NCBI GenBank assembly: GCA_036897095.1
Contig: JAYMSP010002222.1
Location: 1 to 25,514 of the forward strand
Length of the DNA stretch: 25,514 bases
Direction: 5' to 3'
Source: Plantago elongata
Taxonomy: Eukaryota; Streptophyta; Magnoliopsida; Lamiales; Plantaginaceae
Shown here: positions 8,938-19,169 of the stretch, one piece after another
How positions within the stretch are numbered: position 1 is the stretch's first letter
Layout: every line of letters starts with the position of its first letter
Notes under the pieces: model-generated
Database searches by the model: none
What the model was told of the DNA's origin: nothing
The model's input: the letters and a program-made list of their open reading frames with translations, nothing else
Translations under genes and position numbers: made by a program

Positions 8938-10311
8938 GAAAAAATTTAGGATCACATTTGTCATATGATTTGCATTATAAACAATTTTAAAGCAAGTCAT
9001 GTTTATAGGAAGGAATTGTATGACATATATCTCAGGGCTGGAATTATAGCATATCTATTCGTACGTATGCCATGTCGATGATCTAACATGTTGAGTTTAT
9101 ACCATATTTGTTAGTAGTCATATGTATGTTCTCAAGAAGCTTTCTTCACGTTTTACTTGTCCAGTAAGGTTCAAAGACCATTAGAAATACTTGTTAGAAT
9201 TTGATAAATATTTCGGTGACTCGTGTATACAAATAGACCAAAAAACAAGTGTAGCTTTTTACTATGTTATGACATGATAATAATCAAGTGTTTTGCATTT
9301 TGTTCTCAGTTGTTGCCAAAAGTTGGATTTACTTTCATTTGGTTGGAGTATTAAAATAAGGACTTTGGTTCAATTGCTGCCGTGTGACATATTTTGGTCC
9401 GTTCTTTTACTCGTATTCACTTAGAATTCATGCATGTTACGAGAGCATTCTAATAGAATATAAGTCTTAAGATGCAAGTTAAAAGATTAAGTAATTAACG
9501 GCGTTCTCGGGAAAATCTTAATACCACGTAGCTCAAGTCAGATATTCATGTTATTCACTGGTAGAAGGGGTACTAGTGCTCCGACCGGTAATTATGTCAT
9601 GCCATGTATATCCACTATAGATGACGGTAAAACCTATAATGCCAAGTGAGCTTGCGAATAAGACAAGAATCATGCAAAGTTAATGCCAAGTCAAGTGAAG
9701 TTTAAAAGGTCAGATCGAGTCAAATTATGTTAAAGAGTCAGGTAAGGTTATAAATTGCATTGCATACCAAGAATAAAATATTTAAAAGACGCAAAGATAG
9801 AACCTCTCATGATACACGTGCATGAAACTTGCTTAGTCGGTGGTTTGACTAACCCCCTTATTTAGAAACACTTTTAGGTGAGTTGGAGCTACCTGGAGCG
9901 AGGACTGACATTCTGGATTAGTGATCATGACCTACATCAATTTATCATCACCATTGTTCACTTTTACATTTAAATTATGCATCGTACTATCACTTGAGGA
10001 CTTTATTTCTGAGCGCGGTTTGCGCAAGGCATTTGCATGTTTAGACTTCCGCATCTTCACGCTTCATGTTCACGGATTTCATGACATGGACGTTTAACAC
10101 GTATCGTGTTGGTTCACACGTTAAGTTCAAATAAAGTCAAAACCAACATTTATACAAGTTCATGTTTTAGCGCGAATTATACATTTCTTCGTTTGTTACT
10201 TAAAAATTATACTCTGAGAATATGAAATTCAACAATTGATAGAAAAATGACAATATGTGGTAAATAGAAAAATACAATGAATGAGAACAAAAGTTATAAA
10301 TACTTAATACT
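8938..10311. other. Long intergenic stretch without recognised gene
   Basis: I see no splice-supported gene, RNA gene or clear element here. A slightly more GC-rich part around 9990-10110 and short scattered repeats of GCCAAGT (about 9638 and 9684) are the only texture noticed. Confidence 0.4.
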
Positions 10312-10620
10312 CCCTGCATACCAACTTCATCTTTTCGAATTTTGTTTTAATCCGTCTCAAATTCATCTTCTTATCTTTTAAATGGAAAATATATTTCCTA
10401 CTTTATACACCATATCTTTTAATTTAGTCAATATTTGTCCTACTTTTTTTCTACTTTATCACCACCTATCATACTTTACCACTATATCTATTACTTTGTT
10501 CACTTTTCTCTTTTCTCAATTCCTTTAAGTTTTTCGATTATTAAATTTAAACTTTGGACGTTACATTCAAACTCTCATAAATTACATTTCACCTTATCTG
10601 AAGCAATTTAAGATGATTGA
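10312..10620 (+). mobile_element. MITE-like terminal region, same family as 3330-3666
   Basis: It begins TACTCCCTGCATACC near 10311 and includes TTTAAATGGAAAAT and repeated CTACTTTAT/TACTTT blocks, matching the minus-strand sequence from 3666 inward. No right terminus with GGGAGTA was found, so the element is partial. Confidence 0.4.
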
Positions 10621-10849
10621 CTAACTGAAAAGTCTACTTATTCGCATACAACCCTTACGTCGCATCTTGTCTAGAGCACTTTTAGGATGGATCATCAACT
10701 ATGAAGTCTACATTTTAGCGTACAAGTGAAGAAAAAACTGTGTAGGAAAGAACATGTCACGTGTAACATGTTGACAGAGCCAGTAAATTACATGAAGAGC
10801 AATAGAAAAACAACCGTGACGGTCTAAAACGTCGGAGCTCGATTGATTA

Positions 10850-10873
10850 ATATTATTATTATTATTATTATTA
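10850..10873 (+). repeat. (TTA)n microsatellite
   Basis: About eight uninterrupted TAT/ATT trinucleotide units. The Asn run in the minus-strand frame at 10708-10950 is only a translation of this repeat. Confidence 0.9.
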
Positions 10874-10936
10874 CATTCTGTATAAGTGAAAAAAGGAAAA
10901 GGAACAACTTTTACGTGGATGAAGAACCAGGGGGCT

Positions 10937-11177
10937 GATTGGAGTAGCATCTAAATGCTCGTTTGGATGCTACTCGGGAATTTTGTGTTTGTTATAGCAG
11001 TTAAATGCCGAAGATCGAAATGCCTCTACAGTAGCAACATTTTTCTCTACCTATATAACGAACCTATAATACACTATCCAATTACAATTCTATACCAAAC
11101 ACAATTTTAACAATCCCACTACAATTACAATCACTATTCAGGCATTTAAATCGGGACATTTAAGTCGCATGCCAATC
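10937..11177. mobile_element. Small inverted-repeat element, probably a MITE
   Basis: The left end GATTGGAGTAGCATCTAAAT and the reverse complement of the right end, GATTGGCATGCGACTTAAAT, correspond base for base over much of 40 bp. This gives imperfect terminal inverted repeats around about 240 bp. The inside is A/C-rich with repeated CAATTAC and has no coding capacity. No clean target duplication was seen. The GTTTGGATGC motif resembles hAT-type MITE ends. Confidence 0.5.
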
Positions 11178-11880
11178 GATCCCAGATCATTGGATGGGAG
11201 ATAAAAAGTAGCAACCATTCGTCAGGCCCCTCCCTAATATAACTATTTCACAACTAATTTTAGTTAGACATCATCATTAATAATCATCTCTAAACAACAA
11301 GCTTAAGCTTGTACATTATTGTTAAACAGTTCATAAGCATATTAATTCTTTAGCCAATAAATTGCATGTTGGAAAAGAAAAAGATATATATAAACTTCCT
11401 TTCTACGATAGAGTTATCATTCAAACATGATCTAGCTAGTCTAAAGAATTATACTATATAATCAAATGAAAACATTTTCGATAGGCTTACATGTGATAGA
11501 AATTGCACTAGCGTTAGAAGACTGTTGCTCTATAGTGATATTTTTATGCTAGTTACACCAATTAATTAATACATTTTTATTTTTAAAATTTATTTGTGAG
11601 CAATTTAAATGATACGAGAATTTTCAGAGAAAGTTTAGAGATGGAATTGTGATTTGTGAATGTGTGATTCTATACGTGCACGAGTGATTGCCAAATTGTG
11701 TGACGTGAAAAGATAGATGTTACTCTTTATGGTGACTTAATTGAGTATTAATCATTCAAATAGATGTTACTTCGTATGGTGTACTTATCCACATTTCCAT
11801 GCTTTGTCTTTAAGGATGGCCAAGCCTATAGTCTGATTCAGATCGATTTAAACTAGTTATTGTATCTTATTTACTTGGAG
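11178..11880. other. Intergenic DNA, nothing recognised
   Basis: AT-rich sequence on both strands without gene signatures. A repeated TAGATGTTACT phrase occurs near 11714 and 11761. Confidence 0.4.
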
Positions 11881-11884
11881 TAGA

Positions 11885-12035
11885 TTTATAGTATTAGATT
11901 ATATTTTATTCTACTTAAAACTCATTCAGTTTACTTCAATTCAATTTTATTTAATTATAATATATACCTTACTTCAGTTCAGTCTAGTTCAATTTCATTC
12001 ATTACATTTCAGTTGAACATAGCCTTACTTAAATT
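11885..12035 (+). repeat. TTCAGTTCA-rich low-complexity repeat, copy 1
   Basis: The stretch has many CAGTT/TTCAAT words and includes a TATACCTTACTTCAGTTCAG phrase (about 11963-11982). The same arrangement recurs at 12791-12976, so both derive from one repeat family. It is non-coding. Confidence 0.5.
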
Positions 12036-12790
12036 ATATATATGAATAAAAGATATTTAAATATTTATGAGCATAATCACGTGTCATCATGATAAAGTAT
12101 TAAATTCAACTATTTCTATTGATCCACTTTTTCATTCAATGGTAATTTGGAAGAATATGTTCATTCTTAATTTTGGCAATTGATTTGCTTGAACTTTTGC
12201 CTGTTTTCGTTGAACTTATTTAAAAAAATGATATCTTCTTAGTCACAAAGTGTACTCACAAAGAAAATAACTACTAGAATATATTTTCATTTCCATATAT
12301 TTGCTCTGTATCTATTTTTGCCTGCAGCTTGAACTCTTTCTCAAAGAAAAAGCAATGGAGGACAAAATATAGGAGTTTTGCTTGAAACTAATGTCATTGG
12401 AAAGATCAAAATCACACAAACATGTGATAAAAATGTAAGAGATTAATCAGTATCATGAATGATTTCGTTGATAATATTCAATAATACAAAGAGGTACCTA
12501 AATAATATATAAAATATTAACTAGGCTAGCTATATAATATTAATGTAATTAAAATTAAATTAGATGTACAATACTAGTCTACCACACTCTGCAATCGAAA
12601 TAAGAGGTTTGCAAATGCTGAGATTGTCATAAAAACCAACAATTTAAATATGCGGAAGACTTTCGTAAAGATATCTGCAATTCAACGGTTGTAAATGATG
12701 AATTTGTGATCAAGAACAGAAGAGGTTCGAGATTTTGACAAAAGTATAATAACAACAGAGTTATACCAAGATTATAATACTAACGACTAA
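12036..12790. other. Intergenic DNA, nothing recognised
   Basis: AT-rich, with no supported gene or RNA. A purine-rich run lies near 12340-12370. Confidence 0.4.
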
Positions 12791-12976
12791 GGCTTTATTC
12801 TCTTCAACTTAAAATTACTTAAATTCAGTTTAGTTCAGTTCAGGTTCAACTCTGTTTAGTTTATAATTTATACCTTACTTTAGTTTAGTTCGATTTTATT
12901 CAGTTCAGTTCAATTTAATTAAGTTAAGTTTAATATAATTCAGCTTAGTAAATTTTATTTAAACAAAAATAGAGCC
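12791..12976. mobile_element. TTCAGTTCA-rich element with GGCTTTATT/GGCTCTATT ends, copy 2
   Basis: It starts GGCTTTATTCTC and ends with AATAGAGCC, so the two ends read GGCTTTATT and GGCTCTATT inward (8 of 9 identical). The core is built of TTCAGTT/TTTAGTT words and shares TATACCTTACTT with the copy at 11885-12035. It is probably a non-autonomous DNA element. A target duplication is not clear. Confidence 0.45.
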
Positions 12977-13311
12977 TAGATTATTTAGTATCCTAACTAA
13001 TATTTACATCATATATCATATCCATTTTCTAAACTTTTGTGGTATCGACCTCTTTCGAAAATAATTATACACCGTATAGATTTTGACATGAACTATATAA
13101 TGAATTAAACAGCCTTATGTTCACGAATCGCGATACTTTGGATATAATTATACTGAGATGTGTCCACGAAGAATCATCGAGTACTTGATATTAATTAATG
13201 GAGCATGGAAAAATTATACCAATCAAGTGAGGTCCAATTTATGTTGGCTCACATACTAATCATGAAGGCAATCTCATTAAGCAATCAATTCCATCAATTA
13301 CCTTTTTCCAG
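12977..13311. other. Upstream region of the LEA_2 gene
   Basis: No gene or recognised element is visible. It is AT-rich DNA leading into the LEA_2 promoter. Confidence 0.4.
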
Positions 13312-13319
13312 TTTAAATA
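13312..13319 (+). promoter_or_regulatory. Weak TATA-like box of the LEA_2 gene
   Basis: TTTAAATA lies 77 bp before the ATG at 13396. If it sets the start near 13345, the leader is about 50 bases without an ATG. A start further upstream would include a tiny frame beginning at 13339. The assignment is weak in such AT-rich DNA. Confidence 0.3.
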
Positions 13320-13395
13320 CCATGGAAATATTAATTAGATGATACACTCAAATTAACCAAGTCACTCATAGTCTCATACACAAACCCAAGCTTCG

Positions 13396-15603
13396 ATGGA
13401 ATTCGAAGAAGAAGAAGCACTATTTCGATCATACCCCTACTCCGTATACTACGTCGAAAGCGTAATTCCAACTAGATCACATGCAAACACCTATGGAATG
13501 ACATACCATTCCCCACCTCAACCCGAAAACTACAAACACACGACTATTCTCGCTCCATCACACTACTCGTCTCACAGATCCAACATCTCTATTACAAATG
13601 TAAACGAAAAGGAAGGTGGAAATGCAGTGTTGAAATCGGAAAATGGTGAAATTGAAGAAGAGGAAATAGATGATGTTTATTATGAGGGAGGGTTGTGGAA
13701 GTACGTATCATTTAGTTACTCAAATTCGGGGTGGTGGATTTGGTTGCAATTGGGATGGAGATTGTTATTTAGTTTCATTGTGGCATTGCTTGTCTTCTAC
13801 GTTCTTGTTGTCCCACCTGCTCCAGTAGTCTCCATTAAGGTACCAAATATGAAATATCCCCTCGATTAATTCTCTATAATTAAGTTACCAGATGTTAATT
13901 AAAACTAACATGTGATAACAATCGTATTTATAGAAGAGATTGCTTTTCAATTTTTCAAGTCTTTACAAAAGTAAACGTTAGTCTTTAAATCTTTAACAAA
14001 TCATTTTATAAACTACATCCCATGGACCGTCGCAATGAACTTTTGAATGTAAAACTTAAGTGAGGATATTAACGATTTTTGTAAAGAGATTAAAATTGAC
14101 CAAAAAGTAAGCAATAGTATTTAATAATCAATGAAAGTATGTAATTCACACTTTCAATCAATTACTTGTCACTAACAATAATTTCATATACTTTTTTTAA
14201 ACGATTTCACATACTTTTTTAAACAATGGAGGGGTGATTTGAACCCTGATCTATTGGTTGGAGGTGAAACGTTTTACCAACTGAGTTATAATTCGTCGTC
14301 AATAGTTTTATATTTCAATATATCACACGTATATTCACGTTATTCAGCCACTTTAAACAATTCTAAAAACTATCTTCTTCACAATTAAAAAAGGCAGATA
14401 AATATTATTAATGTTACATTACAAAAACAATAGAGGTACTAAAAACGTCATCAATATACAAATAAATAAAAATAATAGAAAATGTTCACATATAAACATT
14501 ATCGATATTGTATACAACATCATATAATTTGTCTTTCACTAATACATTCTTATGTTTAAATTTTTCAGAGGTGTATATGTGTATAGCAAATATTAATTTG
14601 ACCATTTACCCAATCAATAATGTAACCAAACAGGTTAATATTCTTTTCCCTAGCTAGAGAGAATTGGGACATTCTTGTGGAAAATGTAAAATTACTTGTA
14701 TCACTAAATTTTTATTTTACAGTTAAAATGAATCAAATAATCATTATTATTTTGAGATCGAATGGCAGGTTGTCCGTATTCAACAATTTCGCCTAGGTCA
14801 AGGAGTGGATGCTTTTGGTGTTCCAACAAAAGTTCTTAACTGCAATGCCACGGTGGAAATAATCATAGATAACAAATCTAAGTTATTTGATCTTCACATT
14901 CATCCTCCCATGTTGGCTATTTTATTTGGCCATGTCCCTTTTGCAACCTCACAAGTAAGTCATACTATAATGCATAATGTTCAATATAACTATCTAAATG
15001 AAAATAAAAGGTCAAGGCTTTGTTAGGTTGGACCGGGTTAACTTGTCGGGTTTTGAGATATAAGATCTTTCTATTCGAGTTCCTAATTTTTTTGTCAATT
15101 TATTGAATGCGATTATGATTTTTTCATTTCCGCATTATACTTTTGTCATGCATATTTGAGTATATTATAATATAAATAATTAGATTCCACTTCTCAGTAA
15201 ATTTAATCTTTCAGATAAGATGAAATTATATTAATGTATATTAATTTTAAGATTTTGGAATTTGATGTAGGGTGGAGAACTTTATGCTAGAAGTGATGAT
15301 ACAACTCGATTCGAATTAAAGATAGGGACAATAAACAAACCCATGTATGGTGCAGGACCAAGTATGGAAGATTTACTAAAATATGGAAACGGACTGTCTC
15401 TTATTATAAAAGTGGACTTCAAGTCCAGTTTCCATGTTGTTTTGGGCTTGATTGAACCCAAATTTCATCATAAAGCCCAATGTTTGTTGCATTTAGGGAG
15501 GACATATGATAAGAGGAATAGGATCCAAGTATTTACCAGCACATGTGTTGTAACTAGTGAGGGGACTATTAGAAATGTCACATATATGTACCATTTACTG
15601 TGA
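13396..15603 (+). CDS. LEA_2 / NDR1-HIN1-like single-pass membrane protein
   Basis: The three exons are 13396-13839, 14769-14954 and 15271-15603. Both introns are GT...AG and phase 0, giving 320 residues. The acidic N-terminus carries a VYYVES motif (residues 17-22), typical of the Arabidopsis At5g42860-like branch, which usually starts with VYYVQSP. A Trp-rich hydrophobic segment at about 113-140 ends in VVPPAP and is the single membrane span. It predicts a cytosolic N-terminus of about 115 residues and a C-terminal LEA_2 beta-sandwich domain outside the cytosol. That domain includes VLNCNATVEIIIDN, MYGAGPS and a Cys-containing strand near the end. The ATG is the first after the promoter and is followed directly by the conserved region. 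Relatives are linked to stress and membrane-associated defence, but no precise role is known for this branch. A SINE lies antisense in intron 1. The frame is intact throughout. Confidence 0.88.
14226..14295 (-). mobile_element. tRNA-derived SINE in intron 1 of the LEA_2 gene
   Basis: On the minus strand a Pol III A box, TAACTCAGTTG (14288-14278; 10 of 11 to TRGYNNANNNG), is followed after 33 bases by a perfect B box, GTTCAAATC (14244-14236). Then come CCATTG and A-rich sequence. The middle reads ACGTTTCACCTCCAACCAAT, as in tRNA-like SINE heads. It is not a functional tRNA because the stems do not close. A short direct duplication containing CATACTTTTTTAAAC adjoins its tail (14187-14226). It lies antisense to the host gene. 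Confidence 0.7.
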
Positions 15604-15724
15604 AAGGTTTTATGAGATGACAACTTAATTGTGATTTACATTATAATTATTCAAATCTTGTTATTCGAAAGAGAGAGTGTATAAGTTAGGACAATTTTAC
15701 TGTCATACTATTCAATAAGATATA
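15604..15724 (+). other. 3' flank of the LEA_2 gene
   Basis: The TGA at 15601-15603 is followed by AT-rich sequence with AATAAG at 15714-15719 as a possible polyadenylation signal, immediately before a SINE-like unit. The transcript end may lie within that repeat. Confidence 0.35.
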
Positions 15725-15729
15725 CATGG

Positions 15730-15825
15730 ACAACGAAGTGTATCTTAATTGTTAAGACGTTTCCCCTCCAAATAATAGTCGTCAGTTCGAGTCACCTTTA
15801 CCATTTCAAAAAGAAGAAGAAGTTA
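15730..15825 (+). mobile_element. tRNA-derived SINE downstream of the LEA_2 gene
   Basis: The A box TATCTTAATTG (15741-15751; 10 of 11) and B box GTTCGAGTC (15785-15793; perfect) are 33 bases apart, exactly as in the intron 1 copy. Both share ACGTTTC-CCTCCAA between the boxes and CCATT plus an A-rich tail after the B box (here AAAAAGAAGAAGAAG). The two are therefore diverged members of one family in opposite orientation. Confidence 0.65.
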
Positions 15826-16184
15826 TATATATGTAAGATTAGAAGTATAAAAAGATTAATAATGTGAAATTAATTTCAAGGAGAAAGTTCCAGAACGGAG
15901 ATGGAAAAACGAAGAACCAAGAAGAATCAATATTAAAATAAATATACTGAAAATCTTAGGTTTACATATTATATGTTAACAAATATGTTCGTGAATTATT
16001 GAAGAATACATTATATGTTCATGTCATGTTCGTTAATTAACAATCATATTAGCCTTTAAGTATAATTCAAATTGAATTTCATAATAAGCAAGCGAAAATA
16101 AGTAAAAACTATACACACTCACAATTGATGTCAAACATATTAGTCTGATATTAGGATGATAAACATAAGATAAAGTTTATATAG
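15826..16184. other. Intergenic DNA, nothing recognised
   Basis: AT-rich. The phrase ACATATTATATGTT near 15963 and a variant near 16009 (ACATTATATGTTC) are short near-repeats. No gene is seen. Confidence 0.4.
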
Positions 16185-16200
16185 ATGGAGAAAGAAAGCA

Positions 16201-16278
16201 AACCGAGCAAGAAAGAAGCAGCAAAGCTGAAACTGAGCAAGAAAGAAGCAGCTGAAACCGAACAAGCACGAAGTAGAC
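16201..16278 (+). repeat. Three-unit purine-rich tandem repeat
   Basis: Units of 24-29 bp, each built on GAGCAAGAAAGAAGCAGC, lie at 16201-16229, 16230-16254 and 16255-16278 (the third diverged). The repeat sits in a 39-codon open frame (ATG 16185, TGA 16302-16304) that would encode a Lys/Glu/Ala-rich peptide with a repeated SKKEAA. I treat the frame as a by-product of the repeat because no other gene signal supports it. Confidence 0.6.
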
Positions 16279-16304
16279 AAAGCATTAAGTACACTTTAAC
16301 ATGA

Positions 16305-16515
16305 CATTAAGCAAGCATTTGGTAGCCTTTTAAACCGGGTTTTAGGTGTTTTTGGACACCAAAATGACGTGTTTGTATTAGGGAGAAAGACAATTTTAAT
16401 CCTAAATTAATTTGGAGGTGATAGACACGCACAAGATAACTTTTAATTGCTCTGACAAAACTAGTTCGTATTTTGTGATTTTTGACAAATTTAATCTTTT
16501 CGTCAAAAAATCGAC
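16305..16515. other. Intergenic, probably transposon-derived
   Basis: No protein signature appears in either minus-strand frame here (16307-16525 and 16402-16593). The style of sequence before the W-box palindrome resembles non-autonomous plant repeats. Confidence 0.3.
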
Positions 16516-16517
16516 CA

Positions 16518-16554
16518 TTGACCATGTTGACTGCTGATGTGTCAACGTGGTCAA
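16518..16554. promoter_or_regulatory. Palindromic cluster of four W-box cores
   Basis: TTGACCATGTTGAC (16518-16531) is mirrored by GTCAACGTGGTCAA (16541-16554) across 9 bases. The arms are complementary at 13 of 14 positions. Each arm holds two TTGAC cores, the motif bound by WRKY factors. AAATCG flanks both arms in inverted form. There is no adjacent gene, so this may be part of a mobile element. Confidence 0.7.
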
Positions 16555-16683
16555 CCGATTTCTCTCTATTTTGAATTTCATGTCACACGCCACATAATAC
16601 TAAAAAATTAAAAATGTTTAATAAAATTTGAAATTATTTTTTTAATACAAAAAATAAATTGACCAGGATTCTATCCGTCACGA

Positions 16684-16701
16684 CGTGAGAAGCATCTCAC
16701 G
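16684..16701. repeat. Small hairpin, 7-bp arms
   Basis: CGTGAGA (16684-16690) and TCTCACG (16695-16701) are perfect inverted repeats with a 4-base loop. No downstream T-run or gene is associated. Confidence 0.6.
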
Positions 16702-17149
16702 ATGCGACATGTCTCTTTTTGGCCCATCGCGTCGCCACCAGTCCCAGTTCACTGCTAACTTCAACTTTCAAGTCCCAGTCAACTTCTACTCCAAAACTGA
16801 CACATTAACAAGCTGCAAATTTACCAAAAGAGATACATAATATCATAGGAGGAGAAATTTATAGGCACTTGCTTGGAAGAAGATGGAATTGAGCATTAAA
16901 TCCTAAAAATTGCCTTGAAAATTTCATAAAAGCTTTTCTCTGAGGCATGTTGCGGATCGGAGCTATAGAGAGAAGATTTTTGAGATTGCGTAAAGTATAC
17001 AAATGAAGGTTGACTCAAGTTTTTATAGGGGGTAAAAGACGGTTGACTTACCGCAGTAATAAATCAGGATAACCTCTTGAAGAAGGCTGATGTCGAAGCA
17101 TTTAAATTTCTATCTTCATAAATGTTGATAAGTATTTGGGGACTTATAA
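16702..17149. other. Intergenic DNA, nothing recognised
   Basis: No gene or known element was identified on either strand. Confidence 0.35.
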
Positions 17150-17530
17150 TGGGTCAAAGATTATTCGAGGCATATGTGGCACAATAAGTCGGATTGATGC
17201 ACTTCCACGTGGCCAAGCTGGCAAGTCATACGTACCCTCGAACCTCGGGGTCCAAGTCAAAACCTTGGGCCGGATGTATTTTCACAAGGCTTGAATGGAC
17301 GCAGGTCCTCGAGGGTCTGCTCTGACCTTGAGGAGTGACACCTTCGAGTAAATAAGATATATCGACATTAGTCACCTATAAATAGCCCTTATATTGTTGG
17401 CATATTTACTGTACTACCATCACAATGCTCTTGGTGAGATAATGTTTGCTCTTTAGATATTCTGAGATTGTTCATCATACATTTGTAGTTTAATCGTGGC
17501 TATTGAAAACCATACTGGAATTGATTTTAT
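17150..17530 (+). other. GC-richer promoter-like block, possible LTR or promoter remnant
   Basis: The base composition rises clearly above the flanks around 17210-17340 (CCTCGAACCTCGGGG, GGTCCTCGAGGGTC). A clean TATA box, TATAAATA, follows at 17377-17384 in a CACC...GCCC context. This arrangement is common in plant LTRs, and no open frame follows it. No PBS or polypurine tract was seen, so a gene-promoter remnant is equally possible. Confidence 0.35.
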
Positions 17531-17958
17531 GGTTTAAACATGTTAGAAGATGATCTAAGTTGAGTAGTTAATTTGTTTAATGAATGAATGAAGCTTGCAA
17601 ATTGTATTTAAAGAATTCCAAATTGTAAACTAAAGTTCGGTCATAAACTTGTGATAAGCATATACATATTGTCCAGGAAGGCTATCATGCGCTATCTTAA
17701 ACTTTACCAACTTAGTGAATTGACACTTCACACTTGTAATGAACTTTTAAGACCCTATTATATTATTCGCGTGTGGCAACCACAAGCCCAATGCAAAGTT
17801 CATGTACGTAAGCTATATTAAATTGTACTTCCACTACCACAGAGTTTATGGAATTGGCACAATTACAAATAAACAATCATTGATGCGTTCGTGGTGCCTT
17901 TATTTTCAAGCCCACTAAAACACAAATTAATTAATACATAAGTGGTTGGTTGTCCACA
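17531..17958. other. Intergenic DNA, nothing recognised
   Basis: AT-rich, with no supported gene or repeat structure. Confidence 0.4.
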
Positions 17959-18100
17959 CGTTTAAATATGTATCCATTTGACTCGATGATTAGTGATTTG
18001 GCCTAAAATACACTTTAAATACTCCATTTCAATTTTATTCCAAATATAATTTCACCAAAATTTCATTTAAATGACCATTTAAATGTCATCCCAATCCGCC
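17959..18100 (+). mobile_element. MITE family copy 1
   Basis: It is homologous along its whole length to the reverse complement of 19170-19319. The best block is 17975-18012, identical at 36 of 38 bases to 19294-19257 on the other strand (contains GTGATTTGGCCTAAAATACA). Its right end has ATTTAAATG twice before CCCAATCCG. It has no coding capacity. Confidence 0.7.
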
Positions 18101-19169
18101 CTTGAATTTCCCATCTTGACACAAAAGGTACCTCCCTTCGTATTTATGTAAGCCACTTTCTAAAATGGAACATCTTCATTAAATTATACTTCATGCCTTC
18201 CCAAATCTTTTAGATCCGCAAATACTTCTTAATGGAATATTATATGTGTACCACTATTGAAATTGTGTAATTGAGTATTTAATATATAATAGTTATGTAT
18301 ACATCTTAATTATAAAAAACTATTTGTATATAAAATCTCATGAAAAACAATTAATATCTAAAGACAATACATATTACCGATAAAACTACTCATGTTATTA
18401 ATTAAAATGTTTATATTATTAATAAAATAAGTCTTGTTGTAATATGAAAATACTTCAATGTTGAAAACATTGATGCTTTGATTAATAACATTGATAATTT
18501 TCTTAACAATATAGGCCCGTCTCTAAATAAGTTATATAGAGACCGTCTCTTATGACACTTGCTCATCTGTTTAATCCATTTAAATTAGAAGTCGTAATGC
18601 ATACCTAACAAGAACAACTCATTCATTCAAAAATTTTAATATGTATTCTCAAATTAAATTCCAAGCATAGTTCAGCCCAACTAAATTATTTCATCGTAAA
18701 TAAATAAGGATAACCTATCTTCTACTTCTAAATACTTTGTCTAACACTCGTCGACATATTGAAATATTTCCAGGATTATGATTGCTGCTACAATTTAACT
18801 GTGAAATTTTATGAATGATAAAAAAATGCATTGATATGAGTTAGCTATTTTAATCCATTTAAGTTCTATAAAACTTTAGGGGGCTTTACATTTATTTTTA
18901 TTTTTTTCTGAAAAGATAAAAAATGTACTATGAACACTAAAAGTTTATAAAAATATTAATGTTCGAGATTCAAGTCCCAATTACATTTACAATTGAGCAA
19001 TACCTTGCAACCAATACAAAAAGAACGCCATGTCCAAACCAAACATAGTAGACGAAGATTAAACGGGACTTAAGTCTTCACTTCACAACCTGGATCCGAA
19101 TCAAACCAAAATCAACAAGGGGAGCTCTGTAAAATTAATTCACCATACTACGGGAGCAACAAATTAGTG
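18101..19169. other. AT-rich DNA between the two inverted MITE copies
   Basis: No gene was found. Around 18961-19030, TTCGAGATTCAAGTCCCAA and GAGCAATACCTTGCAACCAA resemble a worn SINE tail, but no A box was identified upstream. Confidence 0.35.

Noticed and set aside
10708..10950. 80-codon minus-strand frame with an Asn run
   Set aside because: The Asn run is the translated (TTA)n microsatellite; there is no other support.
10937..11177. Third copy of the 17959/19170 MITE family
   Set aside because: Only end motifs (ATTTAAAT, CCCAATC-like) agree; the interior does not align convincingly.
13840..13869. Extension of the first LEA_2 exon by nine codons to a stop
   Set aside because: Splicing at the GT at 13840 links in phase to conserved LEA_2 sequence in exon 2; the extension would give a protein lacking the domain.
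14226..14295. Functional tRNA gene on the minus strand
   Set aside because: The A and B boxes are present, but acceptor and anticodon stems do not pair. It has a SINE-like A-rich tail and a sister copy at 15730-15825.
16201..16278. CRISPR-like array
   Set aside because: The units are directly adjacent purine-rich repeats without spacers, in a plant genome.
18961..19030. Third SINE of the same family
   Set aside because: The T-arm-like sequence has an imperfect B box, and no A box lies at the 33-base spacing.
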